From Reticulitermes speratus (taxonomy: Eukaryota > Arthropoda > Insecta > Blattodea > Rhinotermitidae), in NCBI GenBank assembly GCA_021186555.1, contig JAJKFL010000012.1:21773711-21837710 (forward strand): a stretch of 64,000 bases of DNA, in the 5' to 3' direction. Below are positions 43,578 to 47,799 of this stretch, piece after piece; the stretch's first letter is position 1, and each line of letters opens with the position of its first letter. Both the position numbers and the translations under genes were made by a program. A model generated the notes under the pieces. The model did no database searches. It saw nothing but the letters and a program-made list of their open reading frames with translations, and was not told the DNA's origin.

Positions 43578-46500
43578 GTTAGTTAGTTCCTACTTCACAG
43601 CAAACACTGTTTCAGTTCACAAAAGCTGTTTATGTCACTGCTTATTGCAAGGATCACATGAAACACACATACATTCTGCGGGCAAAATGTTAGGTTTTTA
43701 CGTGTTAAAGTGAGTGGTTCATACACTAGCCATTGTGACTCATATGGTTAAGCTAATCATTAAACATTACCTTACTGTAAAGCATTCCTCTCCTCTCACT
43801 AAATTACTTAATGAAAGTTTTGTGTTCAAAGACAACTGACATGAATACAGTGGAACTTCCTAACTTGCCACTTCCAGAATTATCCTAATTCATACAAGTT
43901 TTGCTGAAATTTTCAACATTTAAAACTGAAATGACCATTTCATAATGTTTCACAATTTTCTGTTCCTTTTTTTTAAATGTTCATCACGTTTAATAACAAA
44001 AAAAGACAAGCAGAAAGAATACAGCATCAAGGTGACACACATTATGTTTCTTTATTGTTACCACTCCAAATCTATTTCCTACACATATCAAAACTTACTA
44101 CATGATCTTCAGGGAGAAAACAACTGCTGGATCCATCATTTGTTACAATTTTGCTTGTAAAATAATGTTATAATAAAATCTGTTAAAACCATTCTAAATT
44201 ATTTTTCTTATTTTGTTACTATATGTAGGTTCCAATGCTTATTGTTTTGGAGCATTATTATTTGGAAATTACGGTTTATGTACTTCAACATTTTCAGTGT
44301 TTTAAAACGAAACATAAAAAAAATTACTAATCAAACACCTTAAGATTTCCTGATATTACATCTTTTGCTGCCTTACATCTATTTACGTATCCATAAATAT
44401 TTATTAAAATTATACCCTGAAATCTTGATCTGAATCATGATGTAATATTTCTGTTGGGAACTAGTGCTTATATCCTTAAATGTACTTATCAACTAGGGCA
44501 GTATTTCACTAACAACTGAGCCTCAGTCACTGGCAAAAATGTAATATGAGGAAATCTATGTTGCATTAGTAATCTCTTAATTTCATTTTGAATTGTGCTT
44601 TAATGATACTATTAATATTATAATACTACAAAATAATAACAGGTGGAAACTACAGTTCGTAATACAATAATAAAAACCAAAATGTTTAATAACTGAAAGG
44701 ATTTTGTTATAAACCCAACTTATAACACAAAGCATAACAAATAACGACAATGACTTATATTCATCAGCTGTTTCTCCCCGACAGTGATCCAGTAAGGAAT
44801 GAAACATATATGAGATAGATATGGAGTTGTAATACAGAATGTTAATGCATTATCTTGGTTGTTTATTCTTTCTGAGATACATGGTTTGTAATGAATCAAC
44901 TTAAGGTAAAAAGTAATACTGTATGTTAAATCTACCTGCATGAGTGGCTCTAATGACACAAAAATACAACTGACTTCTATTTTAATAACAGTATTCTCAT
45001 TATAACGTATCAGATTAAATGGATGCATACTGTTGCAGTCACAAACTGTACGTATTTTTTACATGTTACACATAAGGAAAGGCCAAAATGAAGACAAAAT
45101 AACATGCATACATAAGTCCATCCCCATATGAGTCACCTGTTCATACAGTACTGACAGGTAAGTACAAGGAAAGTCATACCTCATTGTAACCAAGTGTCGG
45201 CCAATCATCTACGTCTGAGAAGTCACTTGCCTGCATACAGAAGAGAAAAAAATTACCAGCTTCGCCTGCCATAATATGCATATATGTGTGTGCGGAATTT
45301 TTAAAAACAACTGTCCATCAATGTTATGCTCACTCGAACTAAAAATAAGACACTGTAGTCTTCTGGTTTTGACACCATGCAGGCTGACACTGATGTTTCA
45401 GAGCAACACTGCTTCATCTCCAATGTCAAAGAAATAAGTATCCAACTTGATGATGATCAACAGATCTGCTGGGCTAGAAATCTATGCAATAGTAAAGTGG
45501 GCTGTATCAGTTATGCTTGGAACTGCTTGCTACTCTTTCCACACTGTCAAATGCAGCCCGTTTTGCAGATACTGATCATGGCAATGAGTGCATACTTGGA
45601 ATGTCATCAAAACCTACTACTCCATCTGCAGTAGATGTACAGGTAGCCCTTACTTCATGCCCTAGTTGTGTTTGTAACAAAGTGGGCATAACTCAAACAC
45701 GATACTCCCACAGAAATAATGAAATGGCTGTGGGTTAGGGGCAATGATACCACTGACAGACTCTTCATATATGGTATATATACTTTAATTTTTAGGAGCG
45801 GTGGCAAAATTGGGAAAAGCGACTATCGGCTTCGTCATTCTGTCTGTATGTCCAGCCATCTGTCCACATGGAACAACTTGGCTCCAACTGGGCAGTATTT
45901 CATTAAATTTGATATTTGAGGATTTTTCGAAAATTTGTTGAGAGAATTCAACTTTCATTAAAATCTGACAAGAATAACGGGTACTTTATGTGAAGACCTA
46001 TGTAACTTTATAATATCTCGCTGAATTCTTCTTAGAATGGGAACTGTTTCAGACAAACGTTGTAGAGAAAAACAGAACATATATTTCATGTTCAATAACT
46101 TTCCTCCAAAAATCATGCCGTCTACGAGATAATGTGGAAAAATATGGCACAGCCACAGAGGCCAAAGATTATTCTACAAGGCAGTGCAGAAAAGATGTGA
46201 TTTGCCTGCCAGATAACTAAGGCAAGAACACACACACACTCATAATACTTAATATTTATTGCAAGTGCGAGCAAATTTACATTGAAACTCGACGGACGCC
46301 TGTGCTGCAGTTGGTCAAGGGAATGTGGAAAACCTTATGTCATCAAAGAATTAATTATGGGTGAAATTATGGTTTTCAAATACCTCTCAAAAAGAAATGC
46401 CAAAAGATTTCACTGTTGATCAGCCAATTGCAAGGGTTATCTGGAACAACACAAGAGAACATCGAACACGAAAATGTTTCGGCAACATCTTTAACGGTCA

Positions 46501-47783
46501 CATTATACTGTTACAGAATGTAAAATGATGAACCCACGTCAACAACAGCATCAGCAATGAAGCATTCATGTTCAAAGACCAGCATGCTAACACCTTCCTG
46601 TAGTGCCTAAAGAACAAAATAATCATCACACATGTATGTTTATCTGGAATACTTCCACAGCCCCACCATTCCTTCTTCCATTCCTTGGGAACAATGCTTG
46701 AAACTGACCTCAGCCAAAACTGAGGATAAAGAAAATTATTTCCGATTATTGCATATGGTTGTCCATTACTGATATTCCACCTATTCAACGTTGATTTATG
46801 GCGTTTGTATAAATACTTACTTATGCTGAGTTTCGAGGCCTGATTCTGTTTACATTAAGCAGTTTTATGATTTTAGGATCATAACAAATAAGAAATTTGT
46901 GGTAATTAAAATGTTACTGTTTCGTAATCAAGACCGGCACAGTAATTGTATGGCAGATGTTAAACAAAGTACAACGCAACTTAAAAAAATAATTAGCCAG
47001 TATCAGCCGCGCACCCAAAGGGAAGGCTACAGGGCTGCAAACCCCCTCCTCCAAATCAAAATAAAAAAAAAAAACTGTTTTGTAAACACGATATCAAACC
47101 TTACATACAAGTTGCCCTTCACCCGAAATCAGCCACTGAAATCGGCTGATGACCAATACACTGGAATTTTTAAAAATAAAATACAAAACTTAGGGAGTCT
47201 TATATGAACTTAATAAACCCAAAAGATTAGACCTAGTGATTAAAACTGAGTGAGTCACAGAACACGTAGTCACATTTATATGTTTAGGGCTGACAACCTT
47301 ACCACCTTCATGTGCTGACTGTCTAGAAATCTGGGAGCCTCAACCTCCTGGAACCCTAAGGGCCTGTCCAGGCCTGTAATGGGATTGCTTTATAAATGCA
47401 ATTTCGAGCCATGCTGCGTTACATTTGTGACATGATTTTTATAACACAGTTCTTAAAATCAAACACACATTCTCTACAGGCTAAGTGTCAGCCCCCCCCC
47501 CACCCCCTCGAGCCCACTAGTGGAAAATTCTGGGCGCGCCTAGCCAGTATACCCAAAATTATAACTTCAAATTGCTTCCTCAAAAAATTTTGGTTATTAT
47601 GAGTTCTGGCCCTCTTATTCTACATGTGCAATATAGCAGTCACCATATAAAATTCAGTGTTTTCTAGATATAATGTTCAATAAGCAAGTTACTTAAAATG
47701 GGCACTTACACGCTGATTGAATCTCCGGCGATCACGTGAAGCTTTCACTACAGTCAGTTTCGCAGTATTTACAGCTCCGTTTT
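699..47783 (-). CDS. larp: La-related protein 1 (LARP1/larp), 17 exons, 5' and 3' ends incomplete
   Basis: LARP1 is a cytoplasmic RNA-binding protein that binds the cap and 5'TOP motif of ribosomal-protein mRNAs and poly(A)-binding protein, controlling their translation and stability. Seventeen minus-strand exons were found by protein similarity and GT..AG sites: 47710-47783, 45180-45230, 42683-42890, 40755-40868, 37748-37965, 36535-36665, 30100-30286, 29187-29598, 25696-25868, 25236-25387, 23687-23906, 20113-20298, 14876-15114, 9966-10129, 8436-8580, 6549-6658 and about 699-823. Every junction keeps frame, giving about 970 codons, close to the usual 1,000-1,100 residues. The domain order (DWPT segment, RGG, La motif, PAM2-like, DM15 repeats) is that of LARP1 and not of LARP4, LARP6 or LARP7. 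Missing are the ATG exon(s), promoter, 3' UTR and possibly a last coding exon. All exons look intact despite many intronic transposons. Confidence 0.95.
1010..1172 (+). repeat. RTE-type LINE 3'-end fragment, degraded
   Basis: With frame shifts the plus strand reads WFWWEDI, then [24 protein letters not shown]. This is the typical tail of RTE-type reverse transcriptase ORFs in insects (WEDNIKMDL, DWI.LAQDRDQWRALVNTVMN). It is followed by a 26-G homopolymer (1173-1198). Confidence 0.6.
1173..1198. repeat. Poly-G tract, 26 bases
   Basis: An uninterrupted run of 26 G directly after an RTE fragment. Its length in the assembly is likely imprecise. Confidence 0.9.
2076..3984 (+). pseudogene. Tigger-like transposase remnant (DDE domain), interrupted
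   Basis: The 174-codon frame at 2076-2600 reads [20 protein letters not shown], then the DDE blocks, and runs into the nested element. The frame resumes after 3486 with [20 protein letters not shown] and [10 protein letters not shown], up to a stop near 3676. A third segment (3730-3984) continues to the DFFSKK terminus. The third catalytic acidic residue sits in a QPLD block that continues [13 protein letters not shown]. The interruption, the stop and the missing N-terminal half make it inactive. Confidence 0.88.
2564..3484 (+). mobile_element. Nested pogo-like element, internally deleted, 921 bp
   Basis: The terminal inverted repeats are near identical (CCGTATATTCTCGAATCTAA and its complement at 3465-3484). 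It is flanked by TA at 2562-2563 and 3485-3486. Subterminal direct copies of CGAATCTAATCCGCAC occur at both ends. In one plus frame (with one shift), 2900-3250 encodes [35 protein letters not shown] and [20 protein letters not shown], a pogo/Tigger N-terminal helix-turn-helix. This is fused directly to an acidic tail SDDGESDE-stop, so the catalytic core is deleted. Confidence 0.9.
4325..4372. repeat. 24-bp tandem duplication
   Basis: TTTCAGAAATTATTTATACT followed by GTAA/GTAC occurs twice in a row. Confidence 0.85.
4376..4640 (+). repeat. SINE family B copy, degraded
   Basis: The head CCTAGTCAGTATAGTGACTAG GCT resembles the A-box part of the copy at 41479. It is followed by GGCAGGAAC..TCTCTTCCCCGAAGC..CCAGACAGG and a tail GAAGTTATACCTCC..CCATATTCCTTCATGGCATG. 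The B box is weakened by mutation. Confidence 0.65.
4640..5398. other. Intronic sequence, nothing recognised
   Basis: No coding similarity, terminal repeats or clear tandem structure seen. Confidence 0.4.
5401..6074. mobile_element. TA-flanked pogo/Tigger-type MITE, 674 bp
   Basis: Left end CAGTAGAGTCTCGGTTATCC, right end GGATAATAGAGGTACTACTG, and TA at 5399-5400 and 6075-6076. An inner stretch TTCACTTATCCAAAATCGG near the right end echoes AACTCGGGTTAACCG near the left. No transposase motif seen. Confidence 0.88.
6401..6471. repeat. Possible very short hAT-type MITE
   Basis: TAGTGGTTCCAAAG at one end and TTTTAGAAACACTG at the other form a degraded inverted repeat like that of the hAT MITE at 31452. 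No clean 8-bp duplication is visible. Confidence 0.35.
6549..6658 (-). CDS. larp: LARP1 exon, third DM15 repeat (first half)
   Basis: A 110-nt exon, acceptor gtttcag and donor GTAAGT. It reads [20 protein letters not shown] then [17 protein letters not shown]. It matches vertebrate [37 protein letters not shown]. Confidence 0.97.
6920..7372. mobile_element. TA-flanked pogo/Tigger-type MITE, 453 bp
   Basis: The ends are TAGCAAAATTTCGTTAATCT and its near complement TCGGATTAAAGAAATTTTGC TG, with TA at 6918-6919 and 7373-7374. A second inverted pair (GGATTATC..) lies just inside. Confidence 0.87.
7900..7938. repeat. (TA)n microsatellite
   Basis: Alternating TA with one interruption. Confidence 0.9.
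7977..8172. mobile_element. Foldback/inverted-repeat element, family X copy 1
   Basis: Long imperfect arms: CTTCTGGGATGTTGCATGG at the left and its complement CCATGCAATGTCCCAGAAG at the right. Inner arms are AATGTTTTGGGACAA and TTGTCCCAAAACTT. It shares layout and sequence with the elements at 61495-61684 and 41161-41256. Confidence 0.7.
8322..8394. repeat. (GT)n(GA)n compound microsatellite in LARP1 intron
   Basis: GT units at 8322-8363 (with TCTG interruptions), then GA units at 8372-8394. On the transcribed strand this is (CT)n followed by (CA)n, starting about 40 bases after a 5' splice site. Confidence 0.92.
8436..8580 (-). CDS. larp: LARP1 exon, second DM15 repeat
   Basis: A 145-nt exon, acceptor gtttcag and donor GTATTG. 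It reads [20 protein letters not shown], then [20 protein letters not shown] and VEDAREGYR. The DM15 fold is the alpha-helical repeat that grips the m7G cap and first TOP nucleotides. About 40 bases into the following intron lies a (CT)n(CA)n tract. Confidence 0.97.
8590..9455. other. Intronic sequence, nothing recognised
   Basis: CA-rich plus strand without coding similarity or repeats. Confidence 0.4.
9456..9842 (-). mobile_element. Mariner-type MITE, 387 bp
   Basis: Near-perfect inverted repeats of about 28 bp (CGAGGGTTATCCAGAAAGTA AAGATACAA), with TA at 9454-9455 and 9843-9844. The minus strand keeps a mariner transposase C-terminus: [20 protein letters not shown] and [19 protein letters not shown]. 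It is an internal-deletion derivative. The well-kept ends suggest fairly recent activity. Confidence 0.93.
9966..10129 (-). CDS. larp: LARP1 exon, first DM15 repeat
   Basis: A 164-nt exon, donor GTACGA. It reads [20 protein letters not shown], then [20 protein letters not shown] and [14 protein letters not shown], finishing with G of a split Glu codon. The FQHPSH..LLKEN..Q.VY.KY...CL pattern is the start of the DM15 region. The CAGCAGCAG acceptor edge is ambiguous, but phase with the upstream exon (ending AG) supports a start at 10129. Confidence 0.96.
10140..11002. other. Intronic sequence with (TA)n and (CA)n
   Basis: TA and CA runs around 10482-10530. No coding similarity seen. Confidence 0.45.
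11005..12427 (-). mobile_element. Tigger-like element, second copy, internally deleted, uninterrupted
   Basis: TA at 11003-11004 and 12428-12429, with terminal repeats CAGTGAAACCTCTATGCATC and CATTGTATCGAGGTTCCACTG. It is 1423 bp and has the same 5' deletion junction as the copy at 1751-4106. It carries no insertion at the site where the other copy holds the nested pogo element. Confidence 0.93.
11414..12101 (-). pseudogene. Tigger-like transposase remnant, second copy
   Basis: The 129-codon frame (12101 to 11712) matches the first copy almost residue for residue to NVKVI, then a small deletion shifts frame before the WYPANCTS block. The C-terminal part (11602-11414) keeps [20 protein letters not shown]. 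It is inactive. Confidence 0.88.
12430..14870. other. Large intronic stretch, nothing recognised
   Basis: AT-rich, with short CA runs (12626-12634, 12847-12855). No coding similarity, terminal repeats or tandem arrays detected. Confidence 0.45.
14876..15114 (-). CDS. larp: LARP1 exon, RKRKTRH..GWIMD segment
   Basis: A 239-nt exon, acceptor attacag and donor GTATTG. It starts [20 protein letters not shown] and reads [20 protein letters not shown], then [20 protein letters not shown] and [14 protein letters not shown]. It matches vertebrate SRFYPVVKE and PRKRKTRHSSNPPLESHVGWVMDSREHRPRT nearly residue for residue. Confidence 0.97.
15775..16028 (+). repeat. RTE-type LINE 3' fragment, left part (split by piggyBac)
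   Basis: The plus frame reads [20 protein letters not shown] then SMKKSLGKK, and later WEDMEW and GRHLL. It matches the RTE tail block RMRWAGHVARMG..GKPEGKRPLGRP. The fragment runs straight into the TTAA where the piggyBac element begins and resumes at 18244. Confidence 0.72.
16029..18243 (-). mobile_element. piggyBac-type DNA transposon, degraded, 2215 bp
   Basis: Inverted ends CACATTCACTGCCA are flanked on both sides by TTAA (16025-16028 and 18244-18247), the piggyBac target duplication. Its length is near full size. The minus strand carries a recognisable transposase. Confidence 0.94.
16259..17626 (-). pseudogene. piggyBac transposase pseudogene
   Basis: Segments at 17626-17042, 17117-16788, 16902-16702 and 16684-16259 cover most of the DDE_Tnp_1_7 domain. 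All three catalytic aspartates are visible: [34 protein letters not shown] and [20 protein letters not shown]. The C-terminal [12 protein letters not shown] begins a zinc-binding end. Several frameshifts and stops separate the segments. An acidic N-terminal stretch (around 17740-17850 on this strand) also fits the family. Confidence 0.9.
18248..18300 (+). repeat. RTE LINE 3' fragment, right part after piggyBac
   Basis: Joining this to 15775-16028 with one TTAA restores [10 protein letters not shown], the usual RTE ending LVNTVMNLRV. Confidence 0.68.
18313..19063. mobile_element. Inverted-repeat element with nested MITE
   Basis: The left arm ATTAAAACCGACGTACTGCC..CATCAACCACAACG (from 18348) is complemented by TTGTGGTTGATGGG..GTCAGTTTTAAT ending at 19062. 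A 12-bp direct repeat AAAGAACAATCA lies at 18301-18312 and 19064-19075 and may be a target duplication. Inside is ACCGGTTTCAGCTCTATAGA then GCCATCATCAGG, a palindromic motif widespread in arthropod repeats. Family unknown. Confidence 0.65.
18610..18913. mobile_element. TA-flanked MITE, 304 bp, nested
   Basis: CAGTAGGCCCTCGATTGAAC at the left and AATTCAGGGCCTACTG at the right, with TA at 18608-18609 and 18914-18915. It lies inside the inverted-repeat element 18313-19063. Confidence 0.85.
19076..20112. other. Intronic sequence, nothing recognised
   Basis: No coding similarity or repeats detected. Confidence 0.4.
20113..20298 (-). CDS. larp: LARP1 exon, [14 protein letters not shown] segment
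   Basis: A 186-nt exon (62 codons, phase 0 at both ends), donor GTAAGT. It reads [20 protein letters not shown], then [20 protein letters not shown], ending AVTE. It matches vertebrate KKVNMISREQFDTLTP with its proline run. The acceptor is cag-cag, so a NAGNAG choice (start at 20298 or 20295) could add or drop one Gln. Confidence 0.94.
20587..20725 (+). repeat. LINE-like coding remnant found widely in Blattodea
   Basis: The plus frame reads [20 protein letters not shown] then [16 protein letters not shown] before a stop. I recognise this peptide as a very common fragment in cockroach and termite conceptual translations, associated with an unclassified or RTE-linked repeat. That recognition is memory-based. 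Confidence 0.6.
21090..22062. other. Intronic sequence, nothing recognised
   Basis: No coding similarity or repeats detected. Confidence 0.4.
22076..23039 (+). mobile_element. 5'-truncated non-LTR retrotransposon with RNase H domain
   Basis: A continuous frame to a stop at 22943 encodes an RNase H domain: [20 protein letters not shown], the Glu block [16 protein letters not shown], the Asp block [16 protein letters not shown] and [41 protein letters not shown] zinc-knuckle-like end follows, as in I/R1/Jockey-group elements. The 3' end is (TATTC)n at 23008-23033. A 13-bp target duplication GTAAAGGACAGCA flanks it (22063-22075 and 23040-23052). The frame is undamaged, so the insertion is young. 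Confidence 0.93.
23687..23906 (-). CDS. larp: LARP1 exon, [13 protein letters not shown] segment
   Basis: A 220-nt exon, acceptor ttttag and donor GTATGT. It reads [20 protein letters not shown], then [20 protein letters not shown], and ends [18 protein letters not shown]. This is a strongly conserved LARP1 block (vertebrate DRDVNKILIVTQ and GLFYYEQDLW). Confidence 0.96.
24600..24990 (+). pseudogene. pogo-like transposase C-terminal fragment
   Basis: A 63-codon frame (24626-24817) reads [20 protein letters not shown] then [20 protein letters not shown], ending in an acidic DENSDTDW tail. It matches the end of Tigger/pogo DDE transposases (W..IS.E.I..SFK.CGISNALDG). It is followed by GGGGGGAATCGTCTTAGATT and ATCATCTTATATTAG, resembling the terminal repeats of such elements. 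Confidence 0.65.
25236..25387 (-). CDS. larp: LARP1 exon, [10 protein letters not shown] segment
   Basis: A 152-nt exon, acceptor ttccag and donor GTGAGT. It reads [20 protein letters not shown], then [20 protein letters not shown] and [11 protein letters not shown]; the Trp codon is split over the next junction. It matches vertebrate EELDFLFDEEMEQMDGRKNTFTAW. Confidence 0.95.
25696..25868 (-). CDS. larp: LARP1 exon, acidic Ser-rich linker
   Basis: A 173-nt exon, acceptor ttgtag and donor GTAATT. It begins [20 protein letters not shown] and ends [16 protein letters not shown]. The DDIWRE-VKRR junction matches the vertebrate ENWIEVKKR segment. The rest is poorly conserved, as expected for this linker. 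It is only 308 bases from the next exon, the shortest intron in the gene. Confidence 0.88.
25875..27030. other. Intronic sequence, nothing recognised
   Basis: No coding similarity or terminal repeats detected. Confidence 0.4.
27035..27340. repeat. Diverged minisatellite, about four units
   Basis: Repeated blocks of GGAGATGGATGGGACTCA, a CATCTGA..GGAGGCTCTGA part and GTGTTGATCCTGCACCTGTTA, with unit lengths of about 55-85 bp. Confidence 0.75.
28440..28610 (+). pseudogene. piggyBac transposase C-terminal zinc-finger fragment
   Basis: With one frameshift the plus strand reads [19 protein letters not shown] then [22 protein letters not shown]. The C..C...K..Y.C..C...LC..PCF..YHT pattern is the cysteine-rich tail of piggyBac transposases. 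It is a separate copy from the element at 16029. Confidence 0.7.
29187..29598 (-). CDS. larp: LARP1 exon, end of La module and PAM2-like motif
   Basis: The longest exon recovered, 412 nt, acceptor attacag and donor GTAGGT. It starts [20 protein letters not shown], the continuation of the La module, passes through a proline-rich stretch ([17 protein letters not shown]) and then [20 protein letters not shown]. The core [10 protein letters not shown] fits a PAM2 motif, the peptide that binds the MLLE domain of poly(A)-binding protein; vertebrate LARP1 has LNCPEFVP here. It ends EKLEISHK plus one base. Confidence 0.95.
29752..29770. repeat. (CA)n microsatellite
   Basis: About nine CA units. Confidence 0.9.
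30100..30286 (-). CDS. larp: LARP1 exon, La motif
   Basis: A 187-nt exon, acceptor ttgtag and donor GTATAT. It reads [20 protein letters not shown], then [20 protein letters not shown] and [20 protein letters not shown]. This is the winged-helix La motif. The aromatic pair in EYYFS, the [10 protein letters not shown] helix and the [10 protein letters not shown] turn are all present. Almost the whole La motif sits in this one exon, so skipping it would remove the domain. Confidence 0.98.
30442..30601. mobile_element. TA-flanked MITE, 160 bp
   Basis: CAGTAAAACCCTGATTTAG at the left and AATAGGGGTTTTACTG at the right, with TA at 30440-30441 and 30602-30603. Interior GATTTAGTGA repeats. Confidence 0.88.
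30610..31440. other. Intronic sequence with a short GC-rich patch
   Basis: A GCCACCGCGGCCGCCGCTGC patch lies at 31312-31336. No gene recognised. Confidence 0.4.
31452..31934. mobile_element. hAT-type MITE, 483 bp, perfect 8-bp target duplication
   Basis: Termini CAGTGGTTCCCAAA and TTTGGGAACCACTG are flanked by CACTACAG on both sides (31444-31451 and 31935-31942), the 8-bp duplication of hAT elements. GC-rich GGGGGGCG subterminal blocks flank an AT-rich core with no coding remnant. Confidence 0.95.
31950..34120. other. Intronic sequence, little recognised
   Basis: Contains a 23-G run (33285-33307). A weak tRNA-like stretch with GGGTTCAAATCTG lies near 33055, possibly a decayed SINE head. No coding similarity seen. 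Confidence 0.4.
33285..33307. repeat. Poly-G tract, 23 bases
   Basis: Uninterrupted G homopolymer. Confidence 0.9.
34129..34859 (+). mobile_element. Mariner element, internally deleted, 731 bp
   Basis: Degraded inverted ends (TGAGGTGCATCCAGAGAGTA AGAACTG against TGTAGTGTGTTCTGAAAGTA AAAACTG) are flanked by TA (34127-34128, 34860-34861). The plus strand starts [20 protein letters not shown] then [20 protein letters not shown]. After a deletion it resumes at the mariner block [16 protein letters not shown]. Confidence 0.85.
34931..34980. repeat. (TTTA)n(TTCA)n microsatellite
   Basis: Tetranucleotide repeat that switches from TTTA to TTCA units. Confidence 0.9.
34985..36530. other. Intronic sequence, nothing recognised
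   Basis: No coding similarity or clear repeats detected. Confidence 0.4.
36535..36665 (-). CDS. larp: LARP1 exon leading into the La motif
   Basis: A 131-nt exon, acceptor gttgcag and donor GTGAGT. It reads [20 protein letters not shown] then [20 protein letters not shown] and RNQ, and ends in AT, which pairs with A of the next exon to make Ile. This is the LARP1-specific stretch just before the La motif (vertebrate counterpart: VDQELLKDYIKRQIEYYFS). Confidence 0.94.
36925..37140 (+). repeat. SINE family B copy, degraded
   Basis: CAGCATAGTCTGTATAGTGA TTAGGCTGCAGG followed by AATTTTTCTCTTCTCCAAAG TGTCCAGA parallels the head and body of the copies at 4376 and 41479. Confidence 0.6.
37748..37965 (-). 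CDS. larp: LARP1 exon, RGG-rich RNA-binding segment
   Basis: A 218-nt exon, acceptor tttacag and donor GTAAAG. It begins [20 protein letters not shown], then carries [20 protein letters not shown] and [13 protein letters not shown], and ends [16 protein letters not shown] repeats bind RNA and are common arginine-methylation targets. The same position holds a glycine/arginine run in vertebrate LARP1. The exon is locally GC-rich, and a second frame is also open across it; that frame is a shadow. Confidence 0.93.
38093..38431. mobile_element. TA-flanked MITE, 339 bp
   Basis: CAGTCATCCCTCACTTTTCA CGGG at the left and CCCGTGAAAAGCAAGGGATG ACTG at the right, with TA at 38091-38092 and 38432-38433. 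Confidence 0.9.
38628..40361 (+). mobile_element. pogo-like DNA transposon, internally deleted, about 1.73 kb
   Basis: Inverted ends GGGGAGATGGGGGCACATTT GAAC and GTTCAAATGTGCCCCCATCT CCCC. The left flank is TA; the right flank reads TG, a probably mutated TA. Extra copies of the GTGCCCC/TTGAAC motif occur inside (38646, 39019, 40123). Confidence 0.85.
38983..39690 (+). pseudogene. pogo-like DDE transposase C-terminal half
   Basis: A 235-codon frame reads [25 protein letters not shown], then [20 protein letters not shown] and a basic [18 protein letters not shown] tail. The [16 protein letters not shown] block is the last catalytic block of the insect Tigger6/jerky-like DDE_1 family. Downstream in broken frames (to about 40050) come ADDFVLV and [20 protein letters not shown], the family's usual end. 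The first roughly 92 bases of the frame come from a terminal-repeat-like palindrome, not transposase. The N-terminal half is deleted. Confidence 0.88.
40755..40868 (-). CDS. larp: LARP1 exon, KWLPLDID segment
   Basis: A 114-nt exon, acceptor tcaacag and donor GTAAGT. It reads [20 protein letters not shown] then [17 protein letters not shown]. The KWLPLDID core is a LARP1 hallmark. Its last base joins GA of the next exon to make Gly. Confidence 0.93.
41161..41256. repeat. Foldback family X, single arm
   Basis: CTTCTGGGATATGACACTGT, then AGTTACTAATGTTTTGCAA and CCACCTTCATGATC follow the left arm of the elements at 7977 and 61495. No right arm seen. Confidence 0.5.
41479..41774 (+). repeat. tRNA-derived SINE family B, best copy
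   Basis: The tRNA-like head has TAGTCAGTATAGCAAGTAGG (A-box region) and GCGTTCGAATCC (B box, 41537-41548). The body reads TTCTCCAGAGTTTTCAGACG then AACCGGTGTTTTTCCCC, with a tail GAGTGGAGCTATACCTCTAC. Possible imperfect target duplication ACATGCAA (41469-41476 and 41775-41782). Confidence 0.8.
41994..42282 (+). mobile_element. tRNA-derived SINE family A, recent insertion, 289 bp
   Basis: A box TGGCACAGTTGG (42003-42014) and B box GGTTCGATTCC (42047-42057) match RNA polymerase III consensus. A perfect 13-bp duplication TACTATCACACCA flanks it (41981-41993 and 42283-42295). The body contains GGGCTGACAACCTTACCACC TTCATG and AACCTGGGAGCCTCGACCTC, shared with the fragment at 47287. It is not a functional tRNA: no closed cloverleaf was found, and a tRNA-unrelated body follows. 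Confidence 0.93.
42283..42655. repeat. Intronic minisatellite, about 60-bp unit
   Basis: About six diverged units of the form TTTACTGCACCAAATACTAC AGCAATGTCAACACTCTCA followed by GTGAAGCA. It begins at the SINE family A target duplication and stops about 30 bases from a LARP1 5' splice site. Confidence 0.85.
42683..42890 (-). CDS. larp: LARP1 exon, low-complexity Ser/Lys segment
   Basis: A 208-nt exon with acceptor tgtgtag and donor GTGAGT. It starts [19 protein letters not shown], contains a serine run ([11 protein letters not shown]) and ends RRKK, in phase 1. The next exon supplies AT to complete Asn, giving [16 protein letters not shown], which matches the vertebrate KKKGNKHKWVPLQID region. 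The donor lies just beside a roughly 60-bp minisatellite (42283-42655). Confidence 0.88.
42900..45175. other. Intronic sequence, little recognised
   Basis: Contains a long (TA)n at 43527-43576. One isolated Tigger-like end CAGTGGAACTTCCTAACTTG lies at about 43852, with no partner found. Confidence 0.4.
43527..43576. repeat. (TA)n microsatellite
   Basis: About 24 TA units. Confidence 0.92.
45180..45230 (-). CDS. larp: LARP1 exon, acidic DWPTLG segment
   Basis: A 51-nt exon, phase 0 at both ends, reading [17 protein letters not shown], between an acceptor ending tatgcag and donor GTATGA. It aligns with the vertebrate LARP1 GDFGDAINWPTPGE segment. Because it is a multiple of 3 and phase-neutral, it could be skipped without a frameshift. 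Confidence 0.85.
45795..46150 (+). repeat. Widespread arthropod repeat with decayed reading frames
   Basis: Conceptual frames read [13 protein letters not shown], then [23 protein letters not shown] and FIKI*QE with AATCTGACAAGAATAACGGG TACTTTATG. I recognise the WNN.APTGR.F.KFDI and [12 protein letters not shown] pattern as a high-copy repeat in insect genomes; its class is unknown to me. Confidence 0.5.
46151..47285. other. Intronic sequence, possible continuation of the preceding repeat
   Basis: Reverse frames near 46640-46700 ([14 protein letters not shown]-like on the plus strand) look like decayed repeat. No host exon found. Confidence 0.35.
47287..47392 (+). repeat. SINE family A, 3' fragment
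   Basis: GGGCTGACAACCTTACCACC TTCATGTGCTGACTGTCTAG through GGCCTGTCCAGGCCTGTAAT GGGATTGCTTTA matches the last third of the SINE at 41994-42282. Confidence 0.88.
47710..47783 (-). CDS. larp: LARP1 exon (most 5' recognised)
   Basis: The acceptor ends in ttgcag and the donor is a consensus GTAAGT. The exon reads [20 protein letters not shown] followed by RFNQR, taking its first base from an unseen upstream exon (phase 1). It is 74 nt and joins the next exon in phase 0. The basic [12 protein letters not shown] stretch fits the disordered N-terminal region before the DWPTLG segment. Identification rests mostly on splice sites, phase and position, as this part of LARP1 is poorly conserved. The preceding exon should end in a single base (probably G) but was not located. 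Confidence 0.72.
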
Positions 47784-47799
47784 CTGCAACAAAAAATTA

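Noticed and set aside
43850-43900. Another Tigger/MITE element starting CAGTGGAACTTCC
   Set aside because: Only one end is visible; no inverted partner with TA flank found within about 2 kb.
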